A stretch of 64,000 bases of DNA, from contig NZ_MVOL01000005.1 in assembly GCF_002018875.1 (NCBI RefSeq), positions 124,001-188,000 on the forward strand. The letters run 5' to 3'. Positions 34,944 to 43,094 of this stretch are shown here, piece by piece. The notes below the pieces were generated by a model that had not been told where the DNA came from, did not search any database, and worked only from the letters and a program-made list of their open reading frames with translations. Both the position numbers and the translations under genes were made by a program. The first letter of the stretch is position 1. Every line of letters starts with the position of its first letter. The stretch comes from Pseudomonas sp. MF4836. GTDB lineage: Bacteria > Pseudomonadota > Gammaproteobacteria > Pseudomonadales > Pseudomonadaceae.

Positions 34944-35289
34944 GGAATTTCTCCGAGTTACGGCGATTGCCGCGTGTAGGGGCATTGTCCGTAGGCAGCC
35001 TGTAAAGGAACGAGATCGACGCGGTGGGTCAGGCATAAAGAAAGCGTAAAGAGTGGCTTTGCATGCCCTTTACGCCGGTCTGCCAGGGGCCGATCACCAT
35101 TGGCCACGCCAACAGCGGCGCCCCGATGCAAGGCACGCGGGCGCCCCATTTCGAACGCTTTCAGGGGCGAAAAAGGGCTAAACATCCTCGATACGACAGC
35201 TTTCACAGCTTTGCGACGTACTGGCCAAGACTGGCATGGCCGGTGCAGCCCTCCCACCTGAGCACTTCAAACCGTTCAGGGAGCATGCG
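34944..35289. other. Divergent control region between kdpF and the permease gene
   Basis: 346 bases without a gene that must hold the kdp promoter (minus strand) and the promoter of the ethanolamine-type permease gene (plus strand). TAAAG-containing repeats at 34999-35051 and an inverted copy at 35068-35075 are the only clear structure. Confidence 0.6.
34999..35075 (-). promoter_or_regulatory. Candidate KdpE binding repeats
   Basis: CCTGTAAAG (34999-35007), GGCATAAAG (35032-35040) and AGCGTAAAG (35043-35051) are spaced by 33 and 11 bases, so all sit on the same helix face. This is the spacing used by OmpR/PhoB-class regulators. An inverted CTTTACGC follows at 35068-35075. They lie 56-132 bases upstream of kdpF. 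That KdpE binds here is inferred. Confidence 0.4.
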
Positions 35290-36654
35290 ATGAACACACA
35301 ACTCAAGCCCACCTTGGGCACGCTGCACTTATGGGGTATTGCGGTCGGCCTGGTGATTTCCGGGGAGTACTTCGGCTGGAGTTATGGCTGGGGCGTGGCC
35401 GGGACCCTGGGGTTTCTGCTGACCTCACTGATGGTCGCGACCATGTACACCTGCTTCATATTCAGCTTCACCGAGCTGACCACCGCGATTCCCCATGCCG
35501 GCGGGCCCTTTGCCTACAGCCGTCGGGCCTTTGGTGAAAAGGGCGGGCTGATTGCGGGCCTGGCGACCTTGATCGAGTTCGTCTTCGCCCCGCCGGCCAT
35601 CGCCCTGGCGATTGGCGCCTACCTGAACGTGCAGTTTCCCGCCCTCGACCCGAAACACGCCGCAGTCGGCGCCTACCTGATGTTCATGGGGCTGAATATT
35701 CTCGGGGTCAAACTGGCCGCCACCTTCGAACTGGTGGTGTGCGTGCTGGCGGTGGCCGAACTGCTGGTGTTCATGGGCGTGGTCGCGCCGGCGTTCAGCT
35801 TCAGCAACTTCGCCCTCAATGGCTGGGCCGGTTCGGACACCTTCGGCGCGCCGGCGATTGCCGGGATGTTCGCGGCCATTCCATTCGCCATTTGGTTCTT
35901 CCTCGCCATCGAAGGTGCAGCCATGGCCGCCGAAGAAGCCAAGGACCCGAAACGCACCATTCCCAAGGCCTACATCAGCGGCATCCTGACCCTGGTGCTG
36001 CTGGCCATGGGCGTGATGTTCTTTGCCGGCGGCGTGGGTGACTGGCGCACCTTGTCGAACATTAACGACCCGCTGCCCCAGGCGATGAAGACCGTGGTCG
36101 GTGAAAGCTCGGGCTGGCTGCATATGTTGGTGTGGATCGGCCTGTTCGGCCTGGTGGCGAGCTTCCACGGCATCATCCTTGGCTACTCGCGGCAATTCTT
36201 CGCCCTCGCCCGCGCCGGCTACCTGCCCAAATCGCTGGCCAGACTGTCACGTTTCCAGACTCCGCACCGTGCCATCATCGCGGGCGGCCTGATCGGTATC
36301 GCCGCCATCTACAGTGACGGCCTGATCAACCTGGGCGGCATGACGCTGACGGCGGCAATGATCACCATGGCGGTGTTCGGAGCGATTGTGATGTACATCA
36401 TGAGCATGCTCAGCCTGTTCAAGCTGCGCAAAACCGAGCCCAACCTGGAACGTACTTTCCGTGCCCCGGGCTACCCGCTGGTACCCGCCATCGCCCTGGC
36501 ACTGGCGGTGGTTTGCCTGGTGGCCATGGCCTGGTTCAACACCCTGATCGGGCTGATCTTTCTCGGTTTCATGGCGGCCGGCTTCATCTACTTCCAGCTC
36601 ACCGCGCAACTGCGCGCCGAGGCTCCAGCGGACGCGATGCTCACCGGGCTCTGA
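35290..36654 (+). CDS. eat: Ethanolamine-type permease (APC superfamily)
   Basis: A 454-residue, twelve-helix amino acid/polyamine/organocation transporter starting MNTQLKPTLGTLHLWGIAVG; the upstream frame from 35236 is rejected. The first helix contains VISGEYFGWSYGWG, the signature of the Eat/YfnA-like ethanolamine permeases, and ITELTTAIPHAGGP-like loops follow (FTELTTAIPHAGGPFAYSRR). It imports a small amine by proton symport; ethanolamine is the family substrate. Ethanolamine ammonia-lyase genes (eutBC), often next to eat, are not present in this window. A DUF2897 gene and a DUF1989 gene follow. Confidence 0.82.
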   Translation: MNTQLKPTLGTLHLWGIAVGLVISGEYFGWSYGWGVAGTLGFLLTSLMVATMYTCFIFSFTELTTAIPHAGGPFAYSRRAFGEKGGLIAGLATLIEFVFAPPAIALAIGAYLNVQFPALDPKHAAVGAYLMFMGLNILGVKLAATFELVVCVLAVAELLVFMGVVAPAFSFSNFALNGWAGSDTFGAPAIAGMFAAIPFAIWFFLAIEGAAMAAEEAKDPKRTIPKAYISGILTLVLLAMGVMFFAGGVGDWRTLSNINDPLPQAMKTVVGESSGWLHMLVWIGLFGLVASFHGIILGYSRQFFALARAGYLPKSLARLSRFQTPHRAIIAGGLIGIAAIYSDGLINLGGMTLTAAMITMAVFGAIVMYIMSMLSLFKLRKTEPNLERTFRAPGYPLVPAIALALAVVCLVAMAWFNTLIGLIFLGFMAAGFIYFQLTAQLRAEAPADAMLTGL

Positions 36655-36785
36655 CAACGGAGCGGACGCACGCCCACCCGATCAGGCATACAATGGAACC
36701 ACTGCGAAACGCTTTAACTCAAAGTGGTACAGGCAGGCTCGCAGGCGAACCCTTCGCCCACCGGCCTGCCATCAAGGAGAGCCCT

Positions 36786-36953
36786 ATGCCCTGGTATGCC
36801 TGGTTGATTCTGGTGGTTGCTATAGGTTCGATCGTCGGCGGCTTGATGATGCTGCGCGACACCGCCGACAAGGTGGAACTGACCGATGAGCAACGTAAAC
36901 GCGTCGCCGAGCGCAACGCACAAATGGATGCCAAGGAAGCGCAAGACCGTTAA
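36786..36953 (+). CDS. DUF2897 small membrane protein
   Basis: A 55-residue protein, MPWYAWLILVVAIGSIVGGL then MMLRDTADKVELTDEQ, with AAGGAGA at good spacing before the ATG. One N-terminal membrane helix is followed by a charged helical tail. It matches the DUF2897 family of short gammaproteobacterial membrane proteins; the role is unknown. It has its own terminator just downstream. Confidence 0.82.
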   Translation: MPWYAWLILVVAIGSIVGGLMMLRDTADKVELTDEQRKRVAERNAQMDAKEAQDR

Positions 36954-36959
36954 ACCTCA

Positions 36960-36992
36960 AGCCCCTTCCCTGATCAGGAAGGGGCTTTTCAA
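36960..36992. terminator. Intrinsic terminator after the DUF2897 gene
   Basis: AAGCCCCTTCCTGATCA-like stem: AAGCCCCTTCC pairs with GGAAGGGGCTT around a short CTGATCA loop, followed by TTC. It lies between convergent genes. Confidence 0.8.
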
Positions 36993-36998
36993 TGGCCG

Positions 36999-37847
36999 CT
37001 ATTCCCAATCGGCCCTGGCCAGTTGCAGACCATGCTGCCCCTTATAGGCCGCACGTTCGGGTTGGCTCCAACCCTCGAGCAACGATTCCTCCAGCTGATA
37101 AATCTCCACCCCCAACGGTCGGCAGACGCTCAACGGATCCTGGGCATCCGGCCCCCACATCGGCAACGACAGATCGCCGCCGGGACAGGTCGACAACGCA
37201 CACAGCACGTCGATCTCGGCAAAGAACTCGAGGTAGTCGCCCTTCTGCGCCGGACAGGCCTTCATGAAATACAGGTCGTCATGGTTGAGCCCGGTGCACT
37301 GAAAGATATTCAACACATCGTGCACATCGAACTCGGTCAGGCCATGGGGCAGCACGGCGCGGGTCAGATTGGAGTGGCAATGGTGATGGAAGTCCTCGCC
37401 GGTCAGCATCCGGTTGACGTAGGGGTCGCAGCGCGTGCCCAGCAGGTCATGCACCCGGCCGCCATGCTCATCGATGCCGTAGCTGGCCAGACTGTCATCG
37501 GTGATGGTGACCAACGGCCGCAGAAACGGGAGATTCGACCAGAGCCGGTCATGGGTGCTGACGTGGGCACCCTGCAATTGCCGGGTTCGCGCCGCCCACA
37601 ACCGCTCCCGAGGGTCATTGGCATTCCAGACATTGAAGTCGCCAACCTGAGGCCCCACCGGGGTGGTCACCCGAAACACATGCCCGGCGGGTACTTTCCA
37701 GGCACGCCCGGTGCGGATCGGAACCTCGAACTGCTCGATCAGCCGGCGCTTGTCGGGTGTATCGCGGATCCGCTCATAAAACGCTGTGTCTACCTGCAAA
37801 GCAGAGCCTTTGCTCACCTGATAAGCGGCTGGATAGTCCTTGTACAT
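36999..37847 (-). CDS. DUF1989 (urea carboxylase-associated) family protein
   Basis: A 282-residue protein starting MYKDYPAAYQVSKGSALQVD. It has DUF1989 features: the beta-rich VPAGHVFRVTTPVGPQVGDF, the His cluster GEDFHHHCHSNLTRAV, CTGLNHDDLYFMKACPAQKGDY near residues 194-215, and LSTCPGGDLSLPMWG. Family members sit near urea-carboxylase or amine-use genes and the reaction is undefined; the His and Cys residues suggest metal binding. The GntR gene directly upstream (18 bases) is probably its regulator, and the amine permease is nearby, which suggests a shared amine pathway (inference). Confidence 0.82.
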   Translation of the reverse strand: MYKDYPAAYQVSKGSALQVDTAFYERIRDTPDKRRLIEQFEVPIRTGRAWKVPAGHVFRVTTPVGPQVGDFNVWNANDPRERLWAARTRQLQGAHVSTHDRLWSNLPFLRPLVTITDDSLASYGIDEHGGRVHDLLGTRCDPYVNRMLTGEDFHHHCHSNLTRAVLPHGLTEFDVHDVLNIFQCTGLNHDDLYFMKACPAQKGDYLEFFAEIDVLCALSTCPGGDLSLPMWGPDAQDPLSVCRPLGVEIYQLEESLLEGWSQPERAAYKGQHGLQLARADWE

Positions 37848-37865
37848 GGTTGAAGCCCTCGCGGG

Positions 37866-38516
37866 TTAACGGGAAGCCTGATGGAGAATATCGAGCAGCA
37901 AACGCTCGGAGTCGTCCAGATACCCTTCCATGGCCACACCCGCCTGGTACCTGTCGCCTTCGGCCAGCAAGTCATGGATCTGCCGGTCCCGCGTCAGCCA
38001 GGGAGCCTGGAAATGCTGCTCGTCCGGGGCGGCACAAAACACCAGGCGCATCTGTGCCACGACGTTGGTGAAGAACTCGTCGAACAACCGACTGCCCATC
38101 AACCCCACAACATGCTGGTGGAAACCCAGGCTATGGGTGCCTACCGAGCGCCAGTCTTCACGCTCCCAGGCCAACTGCGCGGCCTCAGTGGATTCGAGCA
38201 TGCGATCGGACTGGTAGTCGCGCAGCGGCCGGCTATTGGCGATGGCCTGCAACTCCAGCGTCCGACGCACCTGGAACAGATCACGTACTTCTTCCGTGCC
38301 CAAGCGCCGGACCATGACTCCCTTGTTGCGCACATAACGGGTCAAGCCTTCCTGCCCAAGCTGATGCAAGGCTTCGCGGATGGTATTGCGCGAAGCGTTG
38401 TAAGCCGCCACCAGCTCGCTTTCGATCAACGCCATCCCGGGCAGCAGGCGCCCACCGATAATATCGTCACGCAATTCGAGCCTGATCTGATCGGCCAGTG
38501 ACACACCTGCACTCAT
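37866..38516 (-). CDS. GntR family regulator, FCD (FadR) subfamily
   Basis: A 216-residue regulator. The start at 38516 (MSAGVSLADQIRLELRDDII) has GAGG six bases upstream, while the ATG at 38531 has no ribosome binding site. The winged helix includes LLPGMALIESELVAAYNASRNTIREALHQL (in parts). The C-terminal FCD helical domain includes RVALE-type helices: EDWRSVGTHSLGFHQHVVGLM, with the His ligands of a metal or carboxylate site near FHQHVV and in the QHFQAPWLTRDRQIHD region. FCD proteins respond to small acids and usually repress nearby catabolic genes. A palindrome lies just upstream. It likely controls the DUF1989 gene. Confidence 0.88.
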   Translation of the reverse strand: MSAGVSLADQIRLELRDDIIGGRLLPGMALIESELVAAYNASRNTIREALHQLGQEGLTRYVRNKGVMVRRLGTEEVRDLFQVRRTLELQAIANSRPLRDYQSDRMLESTEAAQLAWEREDWRSVGTHSLGFHQHVVGLMGSRLFDEFFTNVVAQMRLVFCAAPDEQHFQAPWLTRDRQIHDLLAEGDRYQAGVAMEGYLDDSERLLLDILHQASR

Positions 38517-38530
38517 GGGGCGCCTCGACA

Positions 38531-38552
38531 TTGTTCAACAATCACTGAACAA
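38531..38552 (-). promoter_or_regulatory. Palindromic candidate operator in the GntR leader
   Basis: TTGTTCA (38531-38537) and TGAACAA (38546-38552) form a perfect 7-base inverted repeat with an 8-base spacer. An inner TTGT-TCA-ACAA palindrome is also present. TTGTn(2-3)ACAA is a common FCD-type GntR core, so autoregulation is likely (inference). Confidence 0.5.
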
Positions 38553-38698
38553 CAGATAACCACTAATCGTGCCAACTACCCGCGTCCCGTCAGCAACGGA
38601 CTGACTCCGCCGACAGCTGGCCGTCGGGGCTTTGAAGTACAGTCACCATCTGATTAACCTTGGTTAAGATGGCGCCTCAGTTTGTGGAGATTTCTAAG

Positions 38699-39268
38699 AT
38701 GCGGTACTCACCAGACCACAAAGCCCAGACCCACCAGCGCATCATCAAAGAGGCTTCGCAGCGCTTCCGACGTGACGGTATCGGCGCCACCGGACTGCAA
38801 CCGCTGATGAAAGCCTTAGGCCTGACCCACGGAGGCTTCTACTCGCATTTCGCGTCCAAGGACGAACTGGTCGAGAAAGCCCTGCAAGCCTCGGCTGCAG
38901 AGCTCGACGAGCATTGCGCCCAGCTGTTTAGCGAGCAGCGACCGCTGCACGCCTTTATCGACAACTACCTTTCCGAATGGCATCAAAGCTCCCCTCACCA
39001 AGGGTGCCCCTTGCCGACCATGTCCGCAGAACTGGGCTTGCGCGGCCAGCCAAGCCCCACCACCGATGCCATCCTCAAGGCCCGACTTGAGCAAGTGCAA
39101 AACGCCTTGCTGGGTACAGAGCAGGCTAACGATCAAAGCCTGCTGATCATGTCGACCTTGGTGGGTGCCCTGGTCCTGTCGCGCAGTGTGCAAAGCACCG
39201 AGCTGGCTCGACGTATACTGGATGTCGCGCGTGAGCAACTGAAGCAGACGCCACCGTCATCGAGCTGA
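38699..39268 (+). CDS. TetR/AcrR family transcriptional regulator
   Basis: A 189-residue regulator read from MRYSPDHKAQTHQRIIKEAS, with GGAGA about 11 bases upstream; a frame from 38660 is rejected. The N-terminal helix-turn-helix is GIGATGLQPLMKALGLTHGGFYSHF. The C-terminal part has GCPLPTMSAELGLRG, typical of TetR proteins linked to short-chain dehydrogenase or efflux genes. The effector and targets are unknown. It is divergent from the GntR gene. Confidence 0.85.
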   Translation: MRYSPDHKAQTHQRIIKEASQRFRRDGIGATGLQPLMKALGLTHGGFYSHFASKDELVEKALQASAAELDEHCAQLFSEQRPLHAFIDNYLSEWHQSSPHQGCPLPTMSAELGLRGQPSPTTDAILKARLEQVQNALLGTEQANDQSLLIMSTLVGALVLSRSVQSTELARRILDVAREQLKQTPPSSS

Positions 39269-39382
39269 ACAGGCTTGCGTGAAGCACTTGGGAAGCTTGG
39301 CCGCAGCCACATTGCGCAGCGCCTGCCTCGCAACGTTCAGCTCACAATAAAAGCCTGCCTACACCCACCAAAACCAACGCAA

Positions 39383-39415
39383 AAAAAAGCCGGTCAATGA
39401 CCGGCTTCAGACGTT
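39383..39415 (-). terminator. Intrinsic terminator of the comEA-like gene
   Basis: AAGCCGGTCA and TGACCGGCTT form a stem with a short loop. On the minus strand a run of T residues follows (AAAAAAA on the plus strand). Confidence 0.85.
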
Positions 39416-39424
39416 AGATCAGCT

Positions 39425-39760
39425 TCAATTGACCTCGAGTTTCTCGCGGTTCTTTTCCAGCAACACCTTGCCGATCCCTTTGACTTCCAGCAATTCATCC
39501 ACCGATGTGAACGGGCCATTGCTTTCGCGATAAGCGATGATGGCCTTCGCTTTGGTTTCACCGACACCGAAAAGCTCACGCTGCAATGCTGCTACATCAG
39601 CGGTATTCAAATCGAGCTTGGTAACCGCGACCGTTGCGGGAGCTGAAGCAACGATCGGAGCTTCAGTTTGCGATTTGGCAACAGGAGCAGCGTTGACGAC
39701 AGTCGCCGCCACGCCGGCCAGCAATGCAAAGATCAACGAAGAAAAGTAAGGGTTACGCAT
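39425..39760 (-). CDS. ComEA-like helix-hairpin-helix DNA-binding protein
   Basis: A 111-residue exported protein starting MRNPYFSSLIFALLAGVAAT, with a signal peptide cleaved near NAAPVA. After a Ser/Thr/Ala-rich linker it has two helix-hairpin-helix motifs: LDLNTADVAALQRELFGVGETKAKAI and FTSVDELLEVKGIGKVLLEKNREKL. ComEA binds incoming DNA in the periplasm during natural transformation; many pseudomonads carry this short form. It lies next to wbpM, as in P. aeruginosa. Ribosome binding site GGAG lies upstream. Confidence 0.88.
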   Translation of the reverse strand: MRNPYFSSLIFALLAGVAATVVNAAPVAKSQTEAPIVASAPATVAVTKLDLNTADVAALQRELFGVGETKAKAIIAYRESNGPFTSVDELLEVKGIGKVLLEKNREKLEVN

Positions 39761-39873
39761 TGAGTGACTCTCCATGACATCGATTAGGAAAAGCAGCTTT
39801 TCCGAAGCTGCCTTCCAAACCTAGGTGATGTGCCGGGCAAGTCAAAAGTGGGTGAGTTACAGCTTATGTAGGT

Positions 39874-41868
39874 CTAGGGTTTGAGGCGCCGCTGCTGATA
39901 AATCCAATCAACAATCTCCCCGTCCGGGGTATAGCCGCTGACCGTCTCGCGCAGCAATTGGCGAACCCGGGCGTAGTCATCCAGCTCAACAGCAGCAAGC
40001 AGTTCGGTCAGCCGGACCTTCAATACATCCCAAGGCAAATGGTCTTCGTTGGCACTCATGATCATGGGGTGATCGGTCGCAGCAACGTTGTCGCCAATCA
40101 GCAACTCTTCGTAAAGCTTTTCACCCGGACGCAGACCTGTGAACTCGATGGCGATATCACCATGCGGGTTCTTGTCCGAACGCACGCTCAGGCCCGAAAG
40201 GTGAATCATCTTCTCCGCCAACTCGACGATCTTGACCGGCTCCCCCATATCCAGCACGAAAACATCACCGCCCTGCCCCATGGAGCCGGCCTGAATCACC
40301 AATTGAGCCGCTTCAGGGATGGTCATGAAGTAACGGGTGATCTTGGGATGGGTGACCGTTAGCGGGCCGCCAGATTTGATCTGCTTATGGAACAACGGAA
40401 TGACTGAACCGGAAGATCCCAGCACATTGCCGAAGCGAACCATGGTGAAGCGGGTTTTATTGACTCGAGAAATATTCGACTCATCGCCCAGAAAAACGGG
40501 AGCCAGTTCACGACTCAATGCCTGCAGAGTCAATTCGGCAAGACGCTTGGTACTGCCCATGACATTGGTCGGGCGAACAGCCTTGTCTGTAGAGATAAGT
40601 ACAAAGTTTGCGACACCTGCCTGCAAAGCGGCCTGAGCCGTATTCAGTGTGCCGATAACGTTATTCAGGACACCTTCGGCAATGTTGTGCTCGACCATCG
40701 GCACATGCTTGTAAGCCGCGGCGTGGTAGACCGTATCGACCTTCCAGGTTGTCATCACATCTAACAACTTCGCCTGATTACGGGCCGAGCCTAAAATGGG
40801 TAGCAACTTGACCGGCAATGATTCGCGCGCAATGCGTTGCTCCAACTCTGACAAAATGCTGTAAAGATTGAATTCGCTATGGTCGAACAGCAGCAGCGTC
40901 GTTGGCTCGGACGAAAGTATCTGCCTGCAAAGTTCAGAGCCGATAGACCCACCCGCTCCCGTCACCAGAACAATTCGCCCTTTGATACAACGGGCAAGCA
41001 GTTCCTCCTGCGCGGGCACTGCATCACGCCCCAGCAAGTCAGCAATATCCACCTCTTGAATGTCATCGACCTTTACCCGACCACTGGCAAGGTCCATAAA
41101 ACCGGGAACACTGCGCACGTGCAGTGGGTACTTCTCCAGGAAACCCAATATTTCCCGACGACGACTGCGGCTTGATGAAGGGATAGCCAGGAGCACTTCG
41201 ATCGCCCCTGTATCATCAATCATCTGTTTGATGTGTTTTGGTTTATAGACCTGCAACCCGGAGATCACCCGATCGGCAATGCTGCTGTCATCATCGATAA
41301 AGGCCACGGGACGCATAAGCTTGCCCATGCGCAATGCAGCAACAAGCTGGTTACCGGCAGCTCCGGCACCATAGATGGCAACCTTGGGCAGCCCATCATC
41401 GCGATTAGTAAAAGGAACATGCTGTGCTGCGGTAAACCAGTCACCGATAAAGTACTGGCGCATCACCAGACGTAATCCACCTACCAGAACCATGCTCAAC
41501 CACCAATAGTTGAACACGATGGAACGAGGGACGACCGTTTGATGATTACTGTACAAGTACACAACCAGGGCCAGTATCAACGCAGATAAACTGACTGCTT
41601 TGGCAATGGCGATCAGCGCATCGTTACCAAAGTAACGCATCACCGCGCGATACATTCCAAACCGGACAAAAAGCGGAATTGCCACCACCGGCGCGCTCAA
41701 AAATAGCCAGAGATGAACGACAAAGGGATTGTTCAGATCATCGAACCCCAACCTCACAACAAACGCCATCCACAAGGCGATCCAAACCAACACAATGTCG
41801 GTGGCCACCTGAAGGAAGCGCTTTTGTCGGCGCGGAAGGCTCAATAGATATGTTCGTATTTTATCCAT
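39874..41868 (-). CDS. wbpM: UDP-GlcNAc 4,6-dehydratase, WbpM/PglF/CapD family
   Basis: A 664-residue membrane enzyme. Four or five N-terminal membrane segments (about 15-120) precede two Rossmann folds. The first has YGAGAAGNQLVAAL; the second, catalytic one starts LVTGAGGSIGSELCRQI near residue 302. The active site reads STDKAVRPTNVMGSTKRLAEL, where Met replaces the Tyr of the usual YxxxK, as known for WbpM and FlaA1-like large dehydratases. It makes UDP-4-keto-6-deoxy-GlcNAc, precursor of QuiNAc and D-FucNAc. It is the last gene of a three-gene O-antigen module with wbpL and a WbpV-like gene. Confidence 0.93.
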   Translation of the reverse strand: MDKIRTYLLSLPRRQKRFLQVATDIVLVWIALWMAFVVRLGFDDLNNPFVVHLWLFLSAPVVAIPLFVRFGMYRAVMRYFGNDALIAIAKAVSLSALILALVVYLYSNHQTVVPRSIVFNYWWLSMVLVGGLRLVMRQYFIGDWFTAAQHVPFTNRDDGLPKVAIYGAGAAGNQLVAALRMGKLMRPVAFIDDDSSIADRVISGLQVYKPKHIKQMIDDTGAIEVLLAIPSSSRSRRREILGFLEKYPLHVRSVPGFMDLASGRVKVDDIQEVDIADLLGRDAVPAQEELLARCIKGRIVLVTGAGGSIGSELCRQILSSEPTTLLLFDHSEFNLYSILSELEQRIARESLPVKLLPILGSARNQAKLLDVMTTWKVDTVYHAAAYKHVPMVEHNIAEGVLNNVIGTLNTAQAALQAGVANFVLISTDKAVRPTNVMGSTKRLAELTLQALSRELAPVFLGDESNISRVNKTRFTMVRFGNVLGSSGSVIPLFHKQIKSGGPLTVTHPKITRYFMTIPEAAQLVIQAGSMGQGGDVFVLDMGEPVKIVELAEKMIHLSGLSVRSDKNPHGDIAIEFTGLRPGEKLYEELLIGDNVAATDHPMIMSANEDHLPWDVLKVRLTELLAAVELDDYARVRQLLRETVSGYTPDGEIVDWIYQQRRLKP

Positions 41869-41972
41869 AACCTCTGTTACTACCTCAATCCCTAGGCTTG
41901 ATAACCATGGTGTATTGATTTATTTGGTCAGCAAGCCAATACGTGTTCCACGCTAACCCATGCAGATGTGCA

Positions 41973-42992
41973 TCAGCTTTTTTGTTCCAGCTCTCCAGCA
42001 TGGAATCTGAGTGCCAGGAAAATCAAAGGCAGATAAGCCAGCGCAACACCAATAATACCATCCAGCCCAAAAAGACTGACGCCAAGCGCTATTGGCAGCA
42101 ACCAGAACAGATTAATAAACACGACTGCAAGCGTGACCGGCAGATGGCGCTCAAACTGTCGGGAAGCGAATTGATATCCATGGCTACGGTGCGCTTCATA
42201 AACCTTGTCCCCTCTCAGCAGACGCCGGATCAAGGTGAAAGTAGCGTCAACGATGAATACGCCCAGCAGGATCAGCCACACCCATAAAAATTGTGGCGAG
42301 TCCCACGCAGCTTGCAGAGACAGGACGCCGAGGATAATGCCGAGAAAACCACTGCCCGCATCCCCCATGAAAATGCGTGCCGGTGGGAAATTCCAGTAGA
42401 GGAATCCGAGCACAGCCATCGCCAGTAACAATGGCGACCAAATCAAATGCTCATTGCCAGTCAACCAATAGATCAGGCAAGCCCCCAGGCACGTACAAAT
42501 AGCCTCAACACTGGCGATACCATCAATTCCATCCATGAAGTTGTAGAGATTGAGCAACCAGACCAGATAAAAAGCAGCCAGGGCGTGGCCCAGCCAACCA
42601 AGGCTGATGTCAGCCCCAAAAATCTTGATAGTCGGCAGCCCACCCAACCAGAGCAATGCCCACGCCGCGGCAAGGAAATGCGCCAATAATCGCCAGCGGG
42701 CGGCGATATGCCCGTGATCATCCAGAAACCCAACAATTGCTATCAGTCCTCCAGCTCCCGTCAGTGCCCATACAACAGGCAATGGCATCTCAACTGCTAC
42801 CGCCAGAAACGGCAAAGTGAGAAGGAAACTAAGGACAATTGCCACCCCGCCCCCGCGCGGCGTTGGTACCGTATGAGAGCTACGCCCATTAGGTATATCC
42901 ATAAGGCTGCGCGCCAATGCGTATCGACGCAGTACCCATGTGAGCAAAAGCGAGGCAAGTGCCACCCCCGCGAAAAAGTACCAAATTGCCAT
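41973..42992 (-). CDS. wbpL: WbpL-like undecaprenyl-phosphate sugar-1-phosphate transferase
   Basis: A 339-residue polyprenyl-phosphate N-acetylhexosamine-1-phosphate transferase of the WecA/WbpL family (GT4-type) with about ten membrane segments. Motifs are RSSHTVPTPRGGG near residue 38, VGFLDDHGHIAARWR near residue 87 (DDxx(D/N) site), NLYNFMDGIDGIASVE near residue 145, IFMGDAGSGFLG and the basic HRSHGYQ near residue 265. It loads the first O-antigen sugar phosphate onto undecaprenyl phosphate. The neighbouring wbpM and WbpV-like genes can make that sugar, D-FucNAc or QuiNAc. Confidence 0.92.
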   Translation of the reverse strand: MAIWYFFAGVALASLLLTWVLRRYALARSLMDIPNGRSSHTVPTPRGGGVAIVLSFLLTLPFLAVAVEMPLPVVWALTGAGGLIAIVGFLDDHGHIAARWRLLAHFLAAAWALLWLGGLPTIKIFGADISLGWLGHALAAFYLVWLLNLYNFMDGIDGIASVEAICTCLGACLIYWLTGNEHLIWSPLLLAMAVLGFLYWNFPPARIFMGDAGSGFLGIILGVLSLQAAWDSPQFLWVWLILLGVFIVDATFTLIRRLLRGDKVYEAHRSHGYQFASRQFERHLPVTLAVVFINLFWLLPIALGVSLFGLDGIIGVALAYLPLIFLALRFHAGELEQKS

Positions 42993-43094
42993 TTACGATT
43001 CAGTTCCTGAAACCATATGAGAGTTCATCAGCGGACAGATCCAAGGCGCTAACATCCGGATGAGAATAACTGCGCTCGTTGGACCGCCTGCGGA

